Numbered from the stretch's first letter, positions 49,592-58,311 are shown. The stretch is DNA of 64,000 nucleotides from an uncultured Prevotellaceae bacterium (GCA_902792635.1 CADBAG010000016.1:1-64000), one strand, 5' to 3'. Translations and numbers: made by a program. Notes: generated from the letters alone by a model not told the origin.

Positions 49592-50770
49592 TCAGCGTTC
49601 CATGAACCGGAAAGCCGGCCGATAAAACTTGTCATAATCGTAGCTGTGGTCATATTCAAATTTCTGCTCGATCGGATCACCCGGCCGGATGCCATTGGAG
49701 AAGAACGTCTTATACGGATAAAGCTGAATGCTCCAACCCGTAAGGATACGATTGAAAAGGAAGAAGCTGACAATAATCATCAAGAATGCCTGCTGGATAT
49801 TCTTCTTCGTATAAGTGCTCAGATAGGAGACTGTTGAGATGACACCTATCATATAATACCAGCTCAGTCGCCCACCATTCTCATTCTTCACGAAGAAAAG
49901 CAAGACGCCACAGAACACCAAGGACATGTTAAGCATCACAATATGTTTCGGTGTCTCAGGTATCTCATCATACCTGCTCAGGATAAGATACAGGAAGAAC
50001 ACAGCCTCAACGAGATAAGCGATACGGAAGCCCGACACATTACCTGCCACTCCGGCCCGCTCAGCGTCTACCTCACCATAAGCAGAGAAGAGTGCCGTAG
50101 GGCCACCCGTCAAACCTAAAAGGAACAGAGCGATCATGACATAAAGGACATGCTTGCCCGTAAATTTCCTCACGGGAACGAAATACATCGGCAGGAGCAC
50201 GAGGGCGGAGTTGTGAAACTTAAAGGCGATGAACCATACGATAAGGAAGCGCCACAGGCTCCGCTTGATGATATATCTGATACCCAACCAGGCGATGGTC
50301 GCACCCATGACCTGACGGAGATACGTGAACGTGAAGAAGAACCACAAAGCTAAAAAGAGAATCACCGCAAAGGGATAGTTCTCACAATAGTCCTTAATGG
50401 ATTGGAAGAGAAAGGTATAGACGATAATGGTCGTGATCAGCACAAAGATATACCGGTTCGTCGTAATCAAGCCAACCAAGATATTGTACCAGCCGTACCC
50501 CTGTTCCTTAGGATATTCCTGAAAGACGTAAGCCGTGGCCAATGGCAGCTTCTTTGAGATATCATTGGCGGCACCATCAAACAGCTCGCAATAGATGTAC
50601 CGGTCGTAACCGCCCAACATATCAGAACAGCCTACAAACAGCGCCAACACGATCATCGAACCCAAGAGGAACGCTTTATTCATCTGTTGCCGCTGGTCCT
50701 CGTCCCGCATGTCTGAGATGCTAAAAAAGAAGAAGACCGTAAGAAAGAAAAGAAGATAATAGAGTAACAT
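49592..50770 (-). CDS. EpsG-family polysaccharide polymerase (Wzy-like)
   Basis: This 392-residue integral membrane protein has about ten predicted helices. The FFFTFTYLRQVMGATIAWLGIRYI block followed by FIAFKFHNSALVLLPMYF is the hallmark of the EpsG family, which polymerises repeat units in Wzx/Wzy-type pathways. It is the only Wzy candidate in the window, so it should define the repeat-unit linkage. Two TATCTTTG boxes lie 15-45 nt upstream of the ATG, suggesting a local promoter inside the locus. Confidence 0.85.
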   Translation of the reverse strand: MLLYYLLFFLTVFFFFSISDMRDEDQRQQMNKAFLLGSMIVLALFVGCSDMLGGYDRYIYCELFDGAANDISKKLPLATAYVFQEYPKEQGYGWYNILVGLITTNRYIFVLITTIIVYTFLFQSIKDYCENYPFAVILFLALWFFFTFTYLRQVMGATIAWLGIRYIIKRSLWRFLIVWFIAFKFHNSALVLLPMYFVPVRKFTGKHVLYVMIALFLLGLTGGPTALFSAYGEVDAERAGVAGNVSGFRIAYLVEAVFFLYLILSRYDEIPETPKHIVMLNMSLVFCGVLLFFVKNENGGRLSWYYMIGVISTVSYLSTYTKKNIQQAFLMIIVSFFLFNRILTGWSIQLYPYKTFFSNGIRPGDPIEQKFEYDHSYDYDKFYRPAFRFMER

Positions 50771-50784
50771 GGATCAAAAATTTG

Positions 50785-50813
50785 CAAAGATAACTAAAGT
50801 TTCCGCAAAGATA
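50785..50813 (-). promoter_or_regulatory. Two -7 boxes upstream of the polymerase gene
   Basis: TATCTTTG occurs twice on the minus strand (50785-50792 and 50806-50813) in the 108-nt gap before the EpsG-like gene, matching TAnnTTTG. Which one is used is unclear. Confidence 0.5.
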
Positions 50814-50878
50814 CTGTAAAATTATATAAGAAAAAAAACAATAAGCGAGAAATATATACAACCTCTACCCTTTTCCGC

Positions 50879-52084
50879 TTAATGAAACACACTGAACATT
50901 AATGCGGACACGCGTTCTCTGTCATGTTCATACAGTACTGATTTGCGACCGGCAGATGCTATATGTTCGAATTTTTGCCGGTCATTGATTATTGACAGTA
51001 AGACACGGATAACATCTTCACTATTATTGTAAATTATGCACGACTTGTCATTTTCCACAGCAATGTTCTCCATTGCGAATTTTGAACCAATCGCCAGTAG
51101 TCCGTTTGCCAGAGCATCAAGCACCTTTCCCTTTGTCCCCGTTCCAATACTTATTGGGACTAATTGAACATCGTGCTTAACTACTTCTTCAATATAATCA
51201 GGAGCGAAAGAAATTTGTTTAGCCTCCCATCCTGCATCTTTCATGTTTGTTACAATCTGTTCCCATCCATGACCAAGAAATGTTACCTCGTAATTATTAA
51301 TCAGAACCTCTTTGTCTTTTTGGTTGACATTACATAAAGCCTTGAATATCTCGTCCGCATCTTGCTTCATATAATAATTGTATTGACCGGCTATCAGCAA
51401 CCGTATTGGAGTGTGGAAATGTCGGTCATTATTATGTTGGTAGACCTCATAATGAGGATGACGAATGAAATGCGCCTGAATACCAGGTGCCATCTCTCTG
51501 AGGAATTGTGCATCCGCTTCACCTACCAGATGATAATGTATTGTTTCGCTCCTGTCGAAGTCGCGCTCCATGTGTCGGAACTTAGGATACATGAAAGCAC
51601 ATCGCCAGTATTTCTTCCAGTCGCTCATTACGAACCGTGTGCCTAACATCCGATAATAATACAGGGCTTCAGAATCCGGTAATGTATGCAGCCTCTTATA
51701 GTCTTTAAACTGACTTGCCACCTTAGACATCTCTTCACCGTAAATCCATATCCCGTCAGGCTTGCGACTTTTGATTGACTCGACATATTTTTTCGGCATT
51801 GTTATATAATGATGAAGGGGATACTTCAGAAACAATCGAATGAACAGCAAGTGTAAAGCGAAAACCAGTTTATACCATCGTGGTAAAGGAACCAGATGGA
51901 TTTTTACTCTTAGTTCTTCTTCAACTTCTTTTATCTTCGCTGCCGGCAGATTATTGTTGTTAAACGAATATATTTCAATATCAACATCTTTCGGACGATG
52001 AGCCATAAGATGATAAGGCAGAGCAGAAGTGCCATGATAATTCTCCTTGTATGGCGTAAGTATAGAAATGGTCGTAATTCTCAT
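50879..52084 (-). CDS. Glycosyltransferase, GT-B fold
   Basis: This 401-residue protein is a probable GT4-like glycosyltransferase of the polysaccharide locus. It starts ITTISILTPYKENYHGTSALPYHLM; the C-terminal half carries IRLLIAGQYNYYM, VTFLGHGWEQ and VQLVPISIGTGTKGKVLDALANGLLAIGSKFAMENI, the donor-binding region with the usual Gly/Ala turn. The classical EX7E pair is not obvious, so it is somewhat divergent. It overlaps the upstream gene by ATGA. It is clearly more AT-rich than its neighbours. Confidence 0.78.
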   Translation of the reverse strand: MRITTISILTPYKENYHGTSALPYHLMAHRPKDVDIEIYSFNNNNLPAAKIKEVEEELRVKIHLVPLPRWYKLVFALHLLFIRLFLKYPLHHYITMPKKYVESIKSRKPDGIWIYGEEMSKVASQFKDYKRLHTLPDSEALYYYRMLGTRFVMSDWKKYWRCAFMYPKFRHMERDFDRSETIHYHLVGEADAQFLREMAPGIQAHFIRHPHYEVYQHNNDRHFHTPIRLLIAGQYNYYMKQDADEIFKALCNVNQKDKEVLINNYEVTFLGHGWEQIVTNMKDAGWEAKQISFAPDYIEEVVKHDVQLVPISIGTGTKGKVLDALANGLLAIGSKFAMENIAVENDKSCIIYNNSEDVIRVLLSIINDRQKFEHIASAGRKSVLYEHDRERVSALMFSVFH

Positions 52085-53127
52085 AATTTGATGTTATTTA
52101 GGAGAGATACCTCTTCGTAATTGGTCCCACCTAACAATGCAGCCCGATAGGGGAATCCACTGTGATACATTAGCTTGTCGCGGACCAGATACACTGTGTC
52201 GGCATAGCTTATCATATACATGTCAAGGAACGACTTCATATAGACGGCCTTTGATGCATCGGCTGTAAAACCAAGATGGACAACCTTGCCAGGCATGACA
52301 TATACGTAGGGAAGAGATTTTTCTTTCAATTCAGAAAGGAATGTTGAACTGTCGGCGGTGACAAGAATGTTCTTGTTGCCATATTGTTTGTGAAGTTCTT
52401 TAACTGTTTCAATGCATCTTTCAATGTAAGCCTCGCGCTGATCCACCGGCAGTATGTCGCCGCCCTCCTTGAAGTCGCCAAGCAACTGCCGAAAACGAAA
52501 TGTGCAGGAAATATAATTCTTTTCCCCTCCTAACTTCTCCAGGTGATAACCGATAAGTTGTTGCAAGTCATCGGCAGGTTTGAAGAGCTCGTGAAACAAA
52601 GTACGATATTCCTCATCGCGCGGTATCATATTCGTAAAGACATGGAGCTGAGTACAATGCTTGCGGAAGTATGACCGCAGCACCGTCGACTGTACGAAAT
52701 GCTGCCAACGGTTGCGTGGGTCATTATGATAGGTAAGAAGAACGCAGGGATAACTCTCCGTCAGATCCCAGTCAATCTCATCCTCCCCAATCCGCCAGTC
52801 ATATTCGTTCGGCGCCAGATAATCCTCCAAGTGCAAAGGCTCAAAGACGATTCTGAATGGTCTCCCCTGCCGTTTGCATTCCGCATAGACAGACACGATA
52901 CCCCGCAGACGGTCGCTGAGACCACCGGAGAACGTCGTCTCGTTCAACGCCATAAAGACGACGGCACGCACATGCTTGTCAGAACGACCGCCACCTGCCT
53001 TGCCCTTATAAAACGGTATCAGAAACTTATGACGCCAACGATAATTGGCAAGCAAGATAGGCGTAAAATAGAATAGGCTGTTGAAGAGTCTATAAAGGAA
53101 ATCTGCTAATTGTCGAAATATTTTCAT
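52081..53127 (-). CDS. Fucosyltransferase-like protein of the polysaccharide locus
   Basis: This 348-residue protein has no signal peptide. FSGGLSDRLRGIVSVYAECK (about residues 66-85), FRIVFEPLHLEDYL, CTFRFRQLLGDF and NILVTADSSTFLSELKEK (about 253-270) are reminiscent of alpha-fucosyltransferases of the GT11/NodZ/O-FucT type, which share a GG(L/M)(G/S)(N/D)RL(R/F) start. The acceptor HxRRxD motif is not clearly present. It probably adds a sugar to the repeat unit, but fucose is only a guess. It is coupled by ATGA to the next glycosyltransferase gene. Confidence 0.5.
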   Translation of the reverse strand: MKIFRQLADFLYRLFNSLFYFTPILLANYRWRHKFLIPFYKGKAGGGRSDKHVRAVVFMALNETTFSGGLSDRLRGIVSVYAECKRQGRPFRIVFEPLHLEDYLAPNEYDWRIGEDEIDWDLTESYPCVLLTYHNDPRNRWQHFVQSTVLRSYFRKHCTQLHVFTNMIPRDEEYRTLFHELFKPADDLQQLIGYHLEKLGGEKNYISCTFRFRQLLGDFKEGGDILPVDQREAYIERCIETVKELHKQYGNKNILVTADSSTFLSELKEKSLPYVYVMPGKVVHLGFTADASKAVYMKSFLDMYMISYADTVYLVRDKLMYHSGFPYRAALLGGTNYEEVSLLNNIKL

Positions 53128-53133
53128 CTATTT

Positions 53134-53355
53134 TCAGTGGTTCTTCAAAATGAGACAAAGCAAAGGATCCAACAACCAATGAAGGTGCCATCGGCATACA
53201 AACATAATCATCTTTCTGCCATTGCTTTCCACATCAGACAACTTCATATTGCGGGACCAGGGATCATGGGCGATCGTAGACCAACGTTGCTGCCTGACAC
53301 GAAAAGGTAGCTTCGTGTCCCAGTAATAACCTTTACACAAATAGGATGCGGCAAA
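53134..53355 (-). pseudogene. Possible gene remnant cut by a family C repeat
   Basis: An open frame without ATG runs on the minus strand out of a family C repeat (from about 53400) and ends 6 nt before the fucosyltransferase-like gene. After the repeat-encoded part it reads like real protein (GYYWDTKLPFRV, RWSTIAHDPWSRN, CRWHLHWLLDPLL). The spacing to the next gene is operon-like. I take it as the 3' end of a lost gene of the locus; the family is not recognised. Confidence 0.35.
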
Positions 53356-53359
53356 GATC

Positions 53360-53450
53360 GTACATTCCTTTACGATCTTTGCGCCTTTGCGAGAGCCCTT
53401 CTCGCGAGTTTTATTTTCTCGCCAAGCCGCAAAGGGCGCAAAGCCCTAAA
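53360..53450. repeat. Family C repeat, single copy
   Basis: CTTTACGATCTTTGCGCCTTTGCGAGAG, a CTTCTCGCGAGTTTTATTTTCTCG centre and CCAAGCCGCAAAGGGCGCAAAG form an imperfect palindrome of about 90 nt. Confidence 0.8.
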
Positions 53451-53456
53451 ATGGTA

Positions 53457-54434
53457 TTATGCCAATTTCTTCCCCAACAACACCAGCGCTGTCAACTTAT
53501 TCTTCTCAGCCAGTTTCGCAACACCATAACACACCAAAACTGTAAGCACGCCGATGATCGGAGCAACGATATATTGCTGTATATCCATCGGGCATACATC
53601 CTCATCAATACTCCAGATTTTTTCTACCACGTTCTGAAGCAAGACACCCTGAAGACCATAGATCGCCAGCGTATAGCATCCAACATTAGCCAACATTTCC
53701 TTACATCTGTTGGAAAGAACTCTGCATATCAGCTTCATCAGCGTAATGCTCAGTATGGACCCTGCCAATCCACCGATGAACTGCACCGGCAACTGTAGCG
53801 GATCGTAGAAGAGCACTTCATACGAGAGAGCGGCCGGACCATGCCATGGCACAAACAGAAAGACGATGAGAGAGACCAGTAATGCCCCCTCCGCGTGAGC
53901 TTGCAGCCAACCGTCATGTCCCTTCAACGCATAGCCTAACCAAAAGAAGATAAGCATATAGTTGAATTGCAAATAATATCCATGTGGGAAGAGCAGGGCG
54001 AAGACAATGCTTCCTATGATCTTTAACCACAATGCACCCGGAAGCCTCAACACCAGCCACACAAAGAGATAGCAGGCAAACAGCGTCCGCATGAACCACA
54101 TACCACCAATAGCCTCATTGCGAATGAAGCCCACAGGACAACTTCCCGTTGTCAACCACGTCGCCAACAAGTTAAGGCTGACATACGTCACCGTTGGCAC
54201 AAGTAGCTGCAACGCTTTCTTCCTGATGAAAGGCACAAAGGACATCGTCAGAGAGTGATGACTAAAATATCCACTTATCAACATAAACAGAGCCATGTGA
54301 AAAGTATACAACATCCTGCATATAACGGATTGATCGCCAACAGAGAGCATCGTAAAGGCATGGCCCGTACATACTAAAAATATCGCCCACAACTTCGCAA
54401 GGTCAAGATAAGCAATCCTCTTCTTTCCTACCAT
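53457..54434 (-). CDS. Acyltransferase-3 family membrane protein
   Basis: This 325-residue protein has about ten membrane helices and the acyltransferase-3 signature: RIAYLDLAKLWAIFLVCTGHAF with the conserved His in helix 1, LFMLISGYFSHH, and FMRTLFACYLFVWLV. Such proteins O-acetylate polysaccharide residues or act on lipid-linked sugars. Family C repeat copies lie directly on both sides (53360-53450 and 54620-54715). The specific acyl group and acceptor are unknown. Confidence 0.86.
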   Translation of the reverse strand: MVGKKRIAYLDLAKLWAIFLVCTGHAFTMLSVGDQSVICRMLYTFHMALFMLISGYFSHHSLTMSFVPFIRKKALQLLVPTVTYVSLNLLATWLTTGSCPVGFIRNEAIGGMWFMRTLFACYLFVWLVLRLPGALWLKIIGSIVFALLFPHGYYLQFNYMLIFFWLGYALKGHDGWLQAHAEGALLVSLIVFLFVPWHGPAALSYEVLFYDPLQLPVQFIGGLAGSILSITLMKLICRVLSNRCKEMLANVGCYTLAIYGLQGVLLQNVVEKIWSIDEDVCPMDIQQYIVAPIIGVLTVLVCYGVAKLAEKNKLTALVLLGKKLA

Positions 54435-54821
54435 TCCGCTTCATTATAATGATTTTCAAACGTAACGACTCCCACAAATATTAAGACACCAGACAAATCT
54501 AATCGTAACACGTACGAGGCACGATCGAGAATCCCTTGAAATCAATGCATGTCCTCTGCTTGACGATGCACGTTAAAACCTTCGACCCCTTATTATAACG
54601 TACCTATCCAACCTTGGATCCTGCATTCCTTAGCGTTCTTTGCGCCTTTGCGAGAAAAAAACAGCATGCGAACGATATTAATTCCTTGCGGGAGTCGTTT
54701 TTCGCCAAGCCATTTAGAATATTCTCCTTTGTATTATAACTCATCTCTTTATGAGAATAGATCCGTGTTCTATACTCTTAAGCGTCTCAAGACTCTTCAT
54801 CGTCAGAAATAAATCAAGTTT
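54435..54821. repeat. Gap with one family C repeat
   Basis: The family C copy (about 54620-54715) contains GCGTTCTTTGCGCCTTTGCGAG, the distinctive spacer AACAGCATGCGAACGATATTA, and a TTTTTCGCCAAGCC end. That spacer recurs at 58247-58266. The rest of the gap shows no gene. Confidence 0.75.
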
Positions 54822-55514
54822 CTATTCCTCATCAATATAAATTTCCGGATGTTCTATCTCTTCTACGAGCAAATCAACTGTCGTGCAGGGCTTTTGCTTT
54901 TTATAGTTATTGCCAGAATAGCAAGAACGAAGCTTCTCTGCCCTTCTCTTCGCTAACGCCTCGTCTCCATAATTTTGAAGCAAAGAATAAAACTTCGGAT
55001 CATTCTTTTTATAACTGTACCTGGCGGTCTCTAACTTTTTACGTAGAATGTTATTTAATTTTTCGATATATGCCTTTCTTGTAATGGCGGTGTCGAGAAA
55101 TATGAAATGAAGGAGATACCACAATTCGAATGCCTCATTACTCCAAGCAACTTTTAGGCCATTTGCCGTGGCATCATTGATAGCCTTGTTAAAGTCCTTA
55201 TTGTCATCCTCATCAAACACGACCCATGTTCGATCAAATGGCAAAGAATTGCATCTCTCTAAATTCCTCTTTATCTTCTGTGCTTCTTTCACTAATGAAG
55301 TTGTTGAGCGTCCTAATCCCTTCACATCAACATCTATCACAGCAGTGTATTTCTCATCTCTTGCTAATGCTTTGAAATAATTCGGCTCTGTTTTCTCACC
55401 TTCACAGATGATAAGAAAACGGTAATGCTTCTTCCTTATATTTTCAACTCTCGCACCACTTGCTTTCGGTTGGGATACCTTTGCTCTAAGAATGTCGAGC
55501 TTATTCTTTTCCAT
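54822..55514 (-). CDS. rloB: RloB-family TOPRIM-like protein (defence partner)
   Basis: This 230-residue protein matches the RloB family (also AbiLii). A basic N-terminus is followed by RFLIICEGEKTEPNYFKAL (Glu38/Glu40), then RTWVVFDEDDNKDF (Asp101-Asp104) and SNEAFELWYLLHF; the Glu-then-acidic-cluster order is that of TOPRIM-like metal nucleases. The start overlaps the end of rloA by 14 nt, so both are made from one mRNA. RloA/RloB were first described from Campylobacter restriction-modification loci, and AbiL is a lactococcal abortive-infection system. No restriction-modification gene is adjacent. Nuclease activity is inference. Confidence 0.85.
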   Translation of the reverse strand: MEKNKLDILRAKVSQPKASGARVENIRKKHYRFLIICEGEKTEPNYFKALARDEKYTAVIDVDVKGLGRSTTSLVKEAQKIKRNLERCNSLPFDRTWVVFDEDDNKDFNKAINDATANGLKVAWSNEAFELWYLLHFIFLDTAITRKAYIEKLNNILRKKLETARYSYKKNDPKFYSLLQNYGDEALAKRRAEKLRSCYSGNNYKKQKPCTTVDLLVEEIEHPEIYIDEE

Positions 55515-56796
55515 AATCGAGTCCTCCTATAAAAGGAATGGCACCATAACGCCCGTTGATGTAATCTTTCTCATAGCTGCTGTCATTACGAACCTTCTTG
55601 CCCTGTTCGTCAATGAATTCGACAAGAGAATACAAATCTGTGGAATCAGTCTTATCCTTCTCTACAAACCAGATTTGGTCTCTGCGAAAATTCTTCTTAC
55701 TAAGCAGATTCGTATCATGGGTATTAAAGATCAGCTGAGCATTATGTTTGTTGCTCATAGGATCCATGAACAAGCGGACGATATGACGTGTGAGAATAGG
55801 ATGAAGCTTGGCATCTAACTCATCAATGAGTAGCACTTCGCCATGAATCAGCGTGTCAAAGATAGGACCGGACATCTCAATTATTTTCTTTGTCCCCTCT
55901 GACTCCATCGTACTCTCCTGAAATTCCTCTTCGTCAACAACTTTACCATTCGCATCTTTAATGTTATGAGTAGTGAGCGTCTCCATGACGTTGCCTTTCT
56001 GAACTTCTTCCATCAGATCTTTTTTTATCCCATCTGGTACATGGCTAAGCGACTCTACCATGTCCTTTGTCAAAGATTTCTGACGGACTGCCAAATTGTT
56101 GAAGCCAAGCTGTGTGTCATGGAAGAACTGAATAGCCTGCTTGTAACCATCCTTGTGCTTACTTATCATCTCCATTGTGAAACCTTCGTATCCAGTTGCC
56201 TCTATGCCATTGATAGAATTTAATTCAGCAAAACACTTCATGACTTTTTGTGAGATATCACCATTAAATTGGGCAGCAACCGTCAGGAAAAGCCTGTTGG
56301 GTAAGGTCTTCTTATCAAGATGCAGACCTTCCTCGAAATATTTTTCGGAAATGTCATATTCGTCCTCTGCACGGAGGAATAACATGATCTCTGCTCTCTT
56401 CTCTGGAGGGGTCATAAATAGATATTCCTCTTTTATCTGACGGGCATCATAAGAAAAGCCATAACGGTATATTGTCTTGTCTCGAATGAACAAGATTTCG
56501 AACTTCGTGGGTTGAGTCCTGGAAATCAAATCGAGTTTAAAGGGGTCATAATGGAGACGCTCATCAGGATTAATCTTAGAGGATGTCATCACAAGAAAGC
56601 GCATCACAGACATGGCACGAAGCACATTGCTCTTACCACCTGAGTTCGCGCCATAAATGACAGCGACCGGCAACAATCGCATATTTTCCTCTTGAAGTAC
56701 GCATTCTGGCAATTCCCTGATATTGGTTGCCTCCATCCGTAGCGATACTTGTTTGCGGAATGACCTAAAATTCTCTACCGTGAAATTAATAAGCAT
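55501..56796 (-). CDS. rloA: RloA/AbiLi-family AAA (SMC-like) ATPase
   Basis: This 431-residue ATPase has an SMC/ABC-like ATPase domain. It starts LINFTVENFRSFRKQVSLRM; Walker A is GANSGGKS (residues 49-56); a signature-like ESEGTKKI, Walker B VLLIDELDAKLHP (about 318-330) and the NTHDTNLL switch (about 354-361) follow. A 200-residue helical insertion separates Walker A from Walker B. It pairs with RloB through a 14-nt overlap and has a TATCTTTG box 33 nt upstream. Such ATPase plus TOPRIM-like pairs act as phage sensors in AbiL, and by analogy in OLD or PARIS. The trigger is unknown. Confidence 0.87.
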   Translation of the reverse strand: MLINFTVENFRSFRKQVSLRMEATNIRELPECVLQEENMRLLPVAVIYGANSGGKSNVLRAMSVMRFLVMTSSKINPDERLHYDPFKLDLISRTQPTKFEILFIRDKTIYRYGFSYDARQIKEEYLFMTPPEKRAEIMLFLRAEDEYDISEKYFEEGLHLDKKTLPNRLFLTVAAQFNGDISQKVMKCFAELNSINGIEATGYEGFTMEMISKHKDGYKQAIQFFHDTQLGFNNLAVRQKSLTKDMVESLSHVPDGIKKDLMEEVQKGNVMETLTTHNIKDANGKVVDEEEFQESTMESEGTKKIIEMSGPIFDTLIHGEVLLIDELDAKLHPILTRHIVRLFMDPMSNKHNAQLIFNTHDTNLLSKKNFRRDQIWFVEKDKTDSTDLYSLVEFIDEQGKKVRNDSSYEKDYINGRYGAIPFIGGLDYGKE

Positions 56797-56828
56797 AAGC
56801 TAATTTCCTACTGTTACAATTACAGTTG

Positions 56829-56836
56829 CAAAGATA
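56829..56836 (-). promoter_or_regulatory. -7 promoter box of rloAB
   Basis: TATCTTTG on the minus strand, 33 nt before the rloA ATG, fits TAnnTTTG and suggests that rloAB is transcribed independently of the polysaccharide genes. Confidence 0.6.
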
Positions 56837-57039
56837 CTGGCTTTTTCTCATTTGTGAGAAATTGTCTCAAAAATATAGCCACAAAACCTTAATATTTAAC
56901 ACTAGAGCCCCCTATCCGTGAGTTTTTTTCTCATTTCAACGCATTTCGCAACTCTTGCGAAGCCTTCGCGAGCAATGTACCCAGTGCCGCTCGGATAATC
57001 ATGAAACTCGTTATTATAACGTACCTATCCGTACATGGA

Positions 57040-57375
57040 TCGTACCTTCCTTTGCGATCTCTGCGCCTTTGCGAGAGCCCTTTTTCTCGCGGGATATTTT
57101 TTCTCGACAAGCCGTCAAGATCACAAAGACCTGCTTACCCGCGGAACCTTTGCGTCCTCTGCGCCTTTGCCAGAGATTTCTTCTCGCGGGATATTTTTTT
57201 CTCGCCAAGCCGTAAAGATCGTAAAGACCTGTATACCCCGCGGAACCTTTGCGTCCTCTGCGCCTTTGCCAGAGATTTCTTCTCGCGGGATATTTTTTTC
57301 TCGCTAAGCCGCAAAGATCGCTAAGACCTACATACCCTGCGCAGCCTTTGCGTCCTTTGCGACTTTGCGAGAGGA
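57040..57375. repeat. Family C tandem array (3-4 units)
   Basis: Units of about 100 nt repeat head to tail: the CGCGGAACCTTTGCGTCCTC edge occurs at 57140 and 57239, with a related CTGCGCAGCCTTTGCG edge near 57338. Each unit has arms CTTTGCG...GCGCCTTTGC-AGAG and CTCGCCAAGCCG-AAAGATCG-AAAG that are inverse to each other around a CTTCTCGCGGGATATTTTTTT centre. The gap 56837-57040 shows no gene. Confidence 0.88.
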
Positions 57376-57379
57376 TAAA

Positions 57380-57760
57380 CTACAAATTATTAACGATCCT
57401 ACGTATGTTACCATCCTTCAGCCGAGTGCAGTTAAAATTTACGAGTAAACCAAGCTTTATACCCGTCAAGCGCAGATATGTGAGGGTTTGCTTAAAATGA
57501 ATATCCTTCAACTCTTGAACCGACTTTAATTCCAGTATGACTTTATTGTCGACAACGATATCCGCACGTAATTCCGTACCAAAAACAAGTCCGTCATAAT
57601 GTATTGGTATTTTTAATTCCGAGACAGCTTCAAGACCTCTCTTCTTTAACTCATAGAGCAATACTTTCTGATAGATACTCTCAAGCAGGCCAGGGCCAAG
57701 TTCTTTATATACCGCATATATTGCATCCACACATATACTTGCAATTTCATTCTCTGTCAT
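57380..57760 (-). CDS. GxxExxY family protein (PD-(D/E)XK-like)
   Basis: This 126-residue protein carries the name-giving motif G24-LLE-SIY30 (LGPGLLESIYQKVLLYELKKRGL), then IHYDGLVFGTELRADIVVDNKVILELKSVQEL, which has the D-x(n)-ExK spacing of PD-(D/E)XK nucleases, and the terminal KLGLLVNFNCTRLKDGNIRRIV. Family members are common in Bacteroidetes and of unproven function. It is flanked on both sides by family C repeat arrays, so it looks like an independent insertion in the polysaccharide locus. No clear -7 box is seen. Confidence 0.9.
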   Translation of the reverse strand: MTENEIASICVDAIYAVYKELGPGLLESIYQKVLLYELKKRGLEAVSELKIPIHYDGLVFGTELRADIVVDNKVILELKSVQELKDIHFKQTLTYLRLTGIKLGLLVNFNCTRLKDGNIRRIVNNL

Positions 57761-57819
57761 AGCTATTTTTTACCAAGCGTTTATACTATCTATATAACTC
57801 CACCCTACGATGCTCAAAT

Positions 57820-58311
57820 CTCTCGCATGTTTCATTTTTATCGCAGGACTCTTTTCTCGCATGATCTTCTCTCGCCAAGCCGCAAAGGGCGCAAAAGAAT
57901 TATTCCAAAGGAATCTTAGCGTTCTTCGCGCCTTTGCGAGAGATTAATAACTACTTGCGGGAATCTTTCTCGCCAAGCCGCAAAGATCGCTAAGCCCTGC
58001 ATACCTCGCGGAGCCTTTGCGCCCTCCGCGCCTGCGAGAGCCTCATTAATCGCGGGATATTTTTTTCTCGCTAAGCCGCAATGATCGCAAAGACCTACAT
58101 ACCCTGCGCAGCCTTTGCGTCCTTTGCGACTTTGCGAGAGACCTCCTTCTCGCGGGATATTTTTTTCTCGCCAAGCCGCCAAGATCGCAAAGCCCTACAT
58201 ACCCTGCGCAGCCTTTGCGTCCTTTGCGACTTTGCGAGAGAGAAAAACAGCATGCGAGCGATATTATCTTCTTGCGGGATTCTTCCTCGCCAAGCCGCCA
58301 AGGGCGCAAAG
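57820..58311. repeat. Family C tandem array (about 4-5 units)
   Basis: Repeated CTCGCCAAGCCGCAAAG and CTTTGCGTCCTTTGCGACTTTGCGAGAG arms alternate at about 100-nt spacing. Two successive units near 58090-58240 are almost identical. The last unit contains AACAGCATGCGAGCGATATTA (58247-58267), also found at 54660-54680, and runs into the coding end of the next glycosyltransferase gene. Confidence 0.88.

Noticed and set aside
54822-56796. Assignment of the ATPase/TOPRIM pair to PARIS or Gabija
   Set aside because: The TOPRIM-like partner has RloB motifs and is small and separate; it lacks the DUF4435 layout of PARIS and the OLD-UvrD layout of Gabija.
57040-58311. Tandem repeats that could be taken for a CRISPR array
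   Set aside because: The units are ~100-nt imperfect palindromes repeated head to tail with no unique spacers of constant size, and no cas gene is near.
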